From positions 1 to 6,337 of the forward strand of contig CABQJA010000137.1 in assembly GCA_902464345.1 (NCBI GenBank): DNA of 6,337 nucleotides, written 5' to 3'. Positions 6,332 to 6,337 of this stretch are shown here, in pieces. The translations under genes and the position numbers were made by a program. Source of the stretch: an uncultured Clostridium sp. GTDB lineage: Bacteria; Bacillota; Clostridia; Lachnospirales; Lachnospiraceae. The notes under the pieces were generated by a model. It did not search any database, had not been told where the DNA came from, and worked only from the letters and a program-made list of their open reading frames with translations. Within the stretch, counting starts at the first letter, position 1. Each line of letters begins with the position of its first letter.

Positions 6332-6337
6332 TATTGA

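Overview
The window looks like a chromosomal segment from a low-to-medium GC Gram-positive bacterium, most likely a member of the Clostridia (Lachnospiraceae-like). That placement is inferred from protein style, strong AGGAGG-type ribosome binding sites, near-consensus sigma-A promoters and the SbcC sequence. No marker gene fixes the taxon.

Layout. Bases 1-1773 (+) are the 3' part of sbcC, the ATPase/zinc-hook subunit of the SbcCD (Mre11-Rad50-type) nuclease; the 5' end lies outside the window. A 64-bp convergent gap holds an 11-bp perfect-stem terminator whose U-tract serves the opposite (-) strand. Bases 1838-6085 (-) are a two-gene operon. The promoter-proximal gene (3980-6085) encodes a 12-TM MMPL/RND-superfamily transporter. 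The distal gene (1838-3931) encodes an exported protein with two long arrays of xxxLxxG heptads. Bases 6086-6337 are a divergent control region with four copies of a TGACCANNAGTCA palindrome, a (-) promoter for the operon and a (+) promoter for a gene that begins at or just past the window end.

How the parts work together. The transporter and the heptad protein are 48 bp apart with no terminator between them, so they are probably made together. I infer an envelope export or remodelling module: an RND pump plus a secreted rod-like partner. One operator lies across the operon promoter and another lies in its leader, which is the expected layout for repression by a TetR-type regulator. The divergent gene is the obvious candidate for that regulator, but its coding sequence is not visible. 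The sbcC gene is an unrelated housekeeping neighbour.

The most interesting points are the two glycine-heptad arrays of exactly equal length (19 heptads each) flanking a 78-residue linker, which suggests a roughly 20 nm helical hairpin, and the four-site operator array with one inverted copy.
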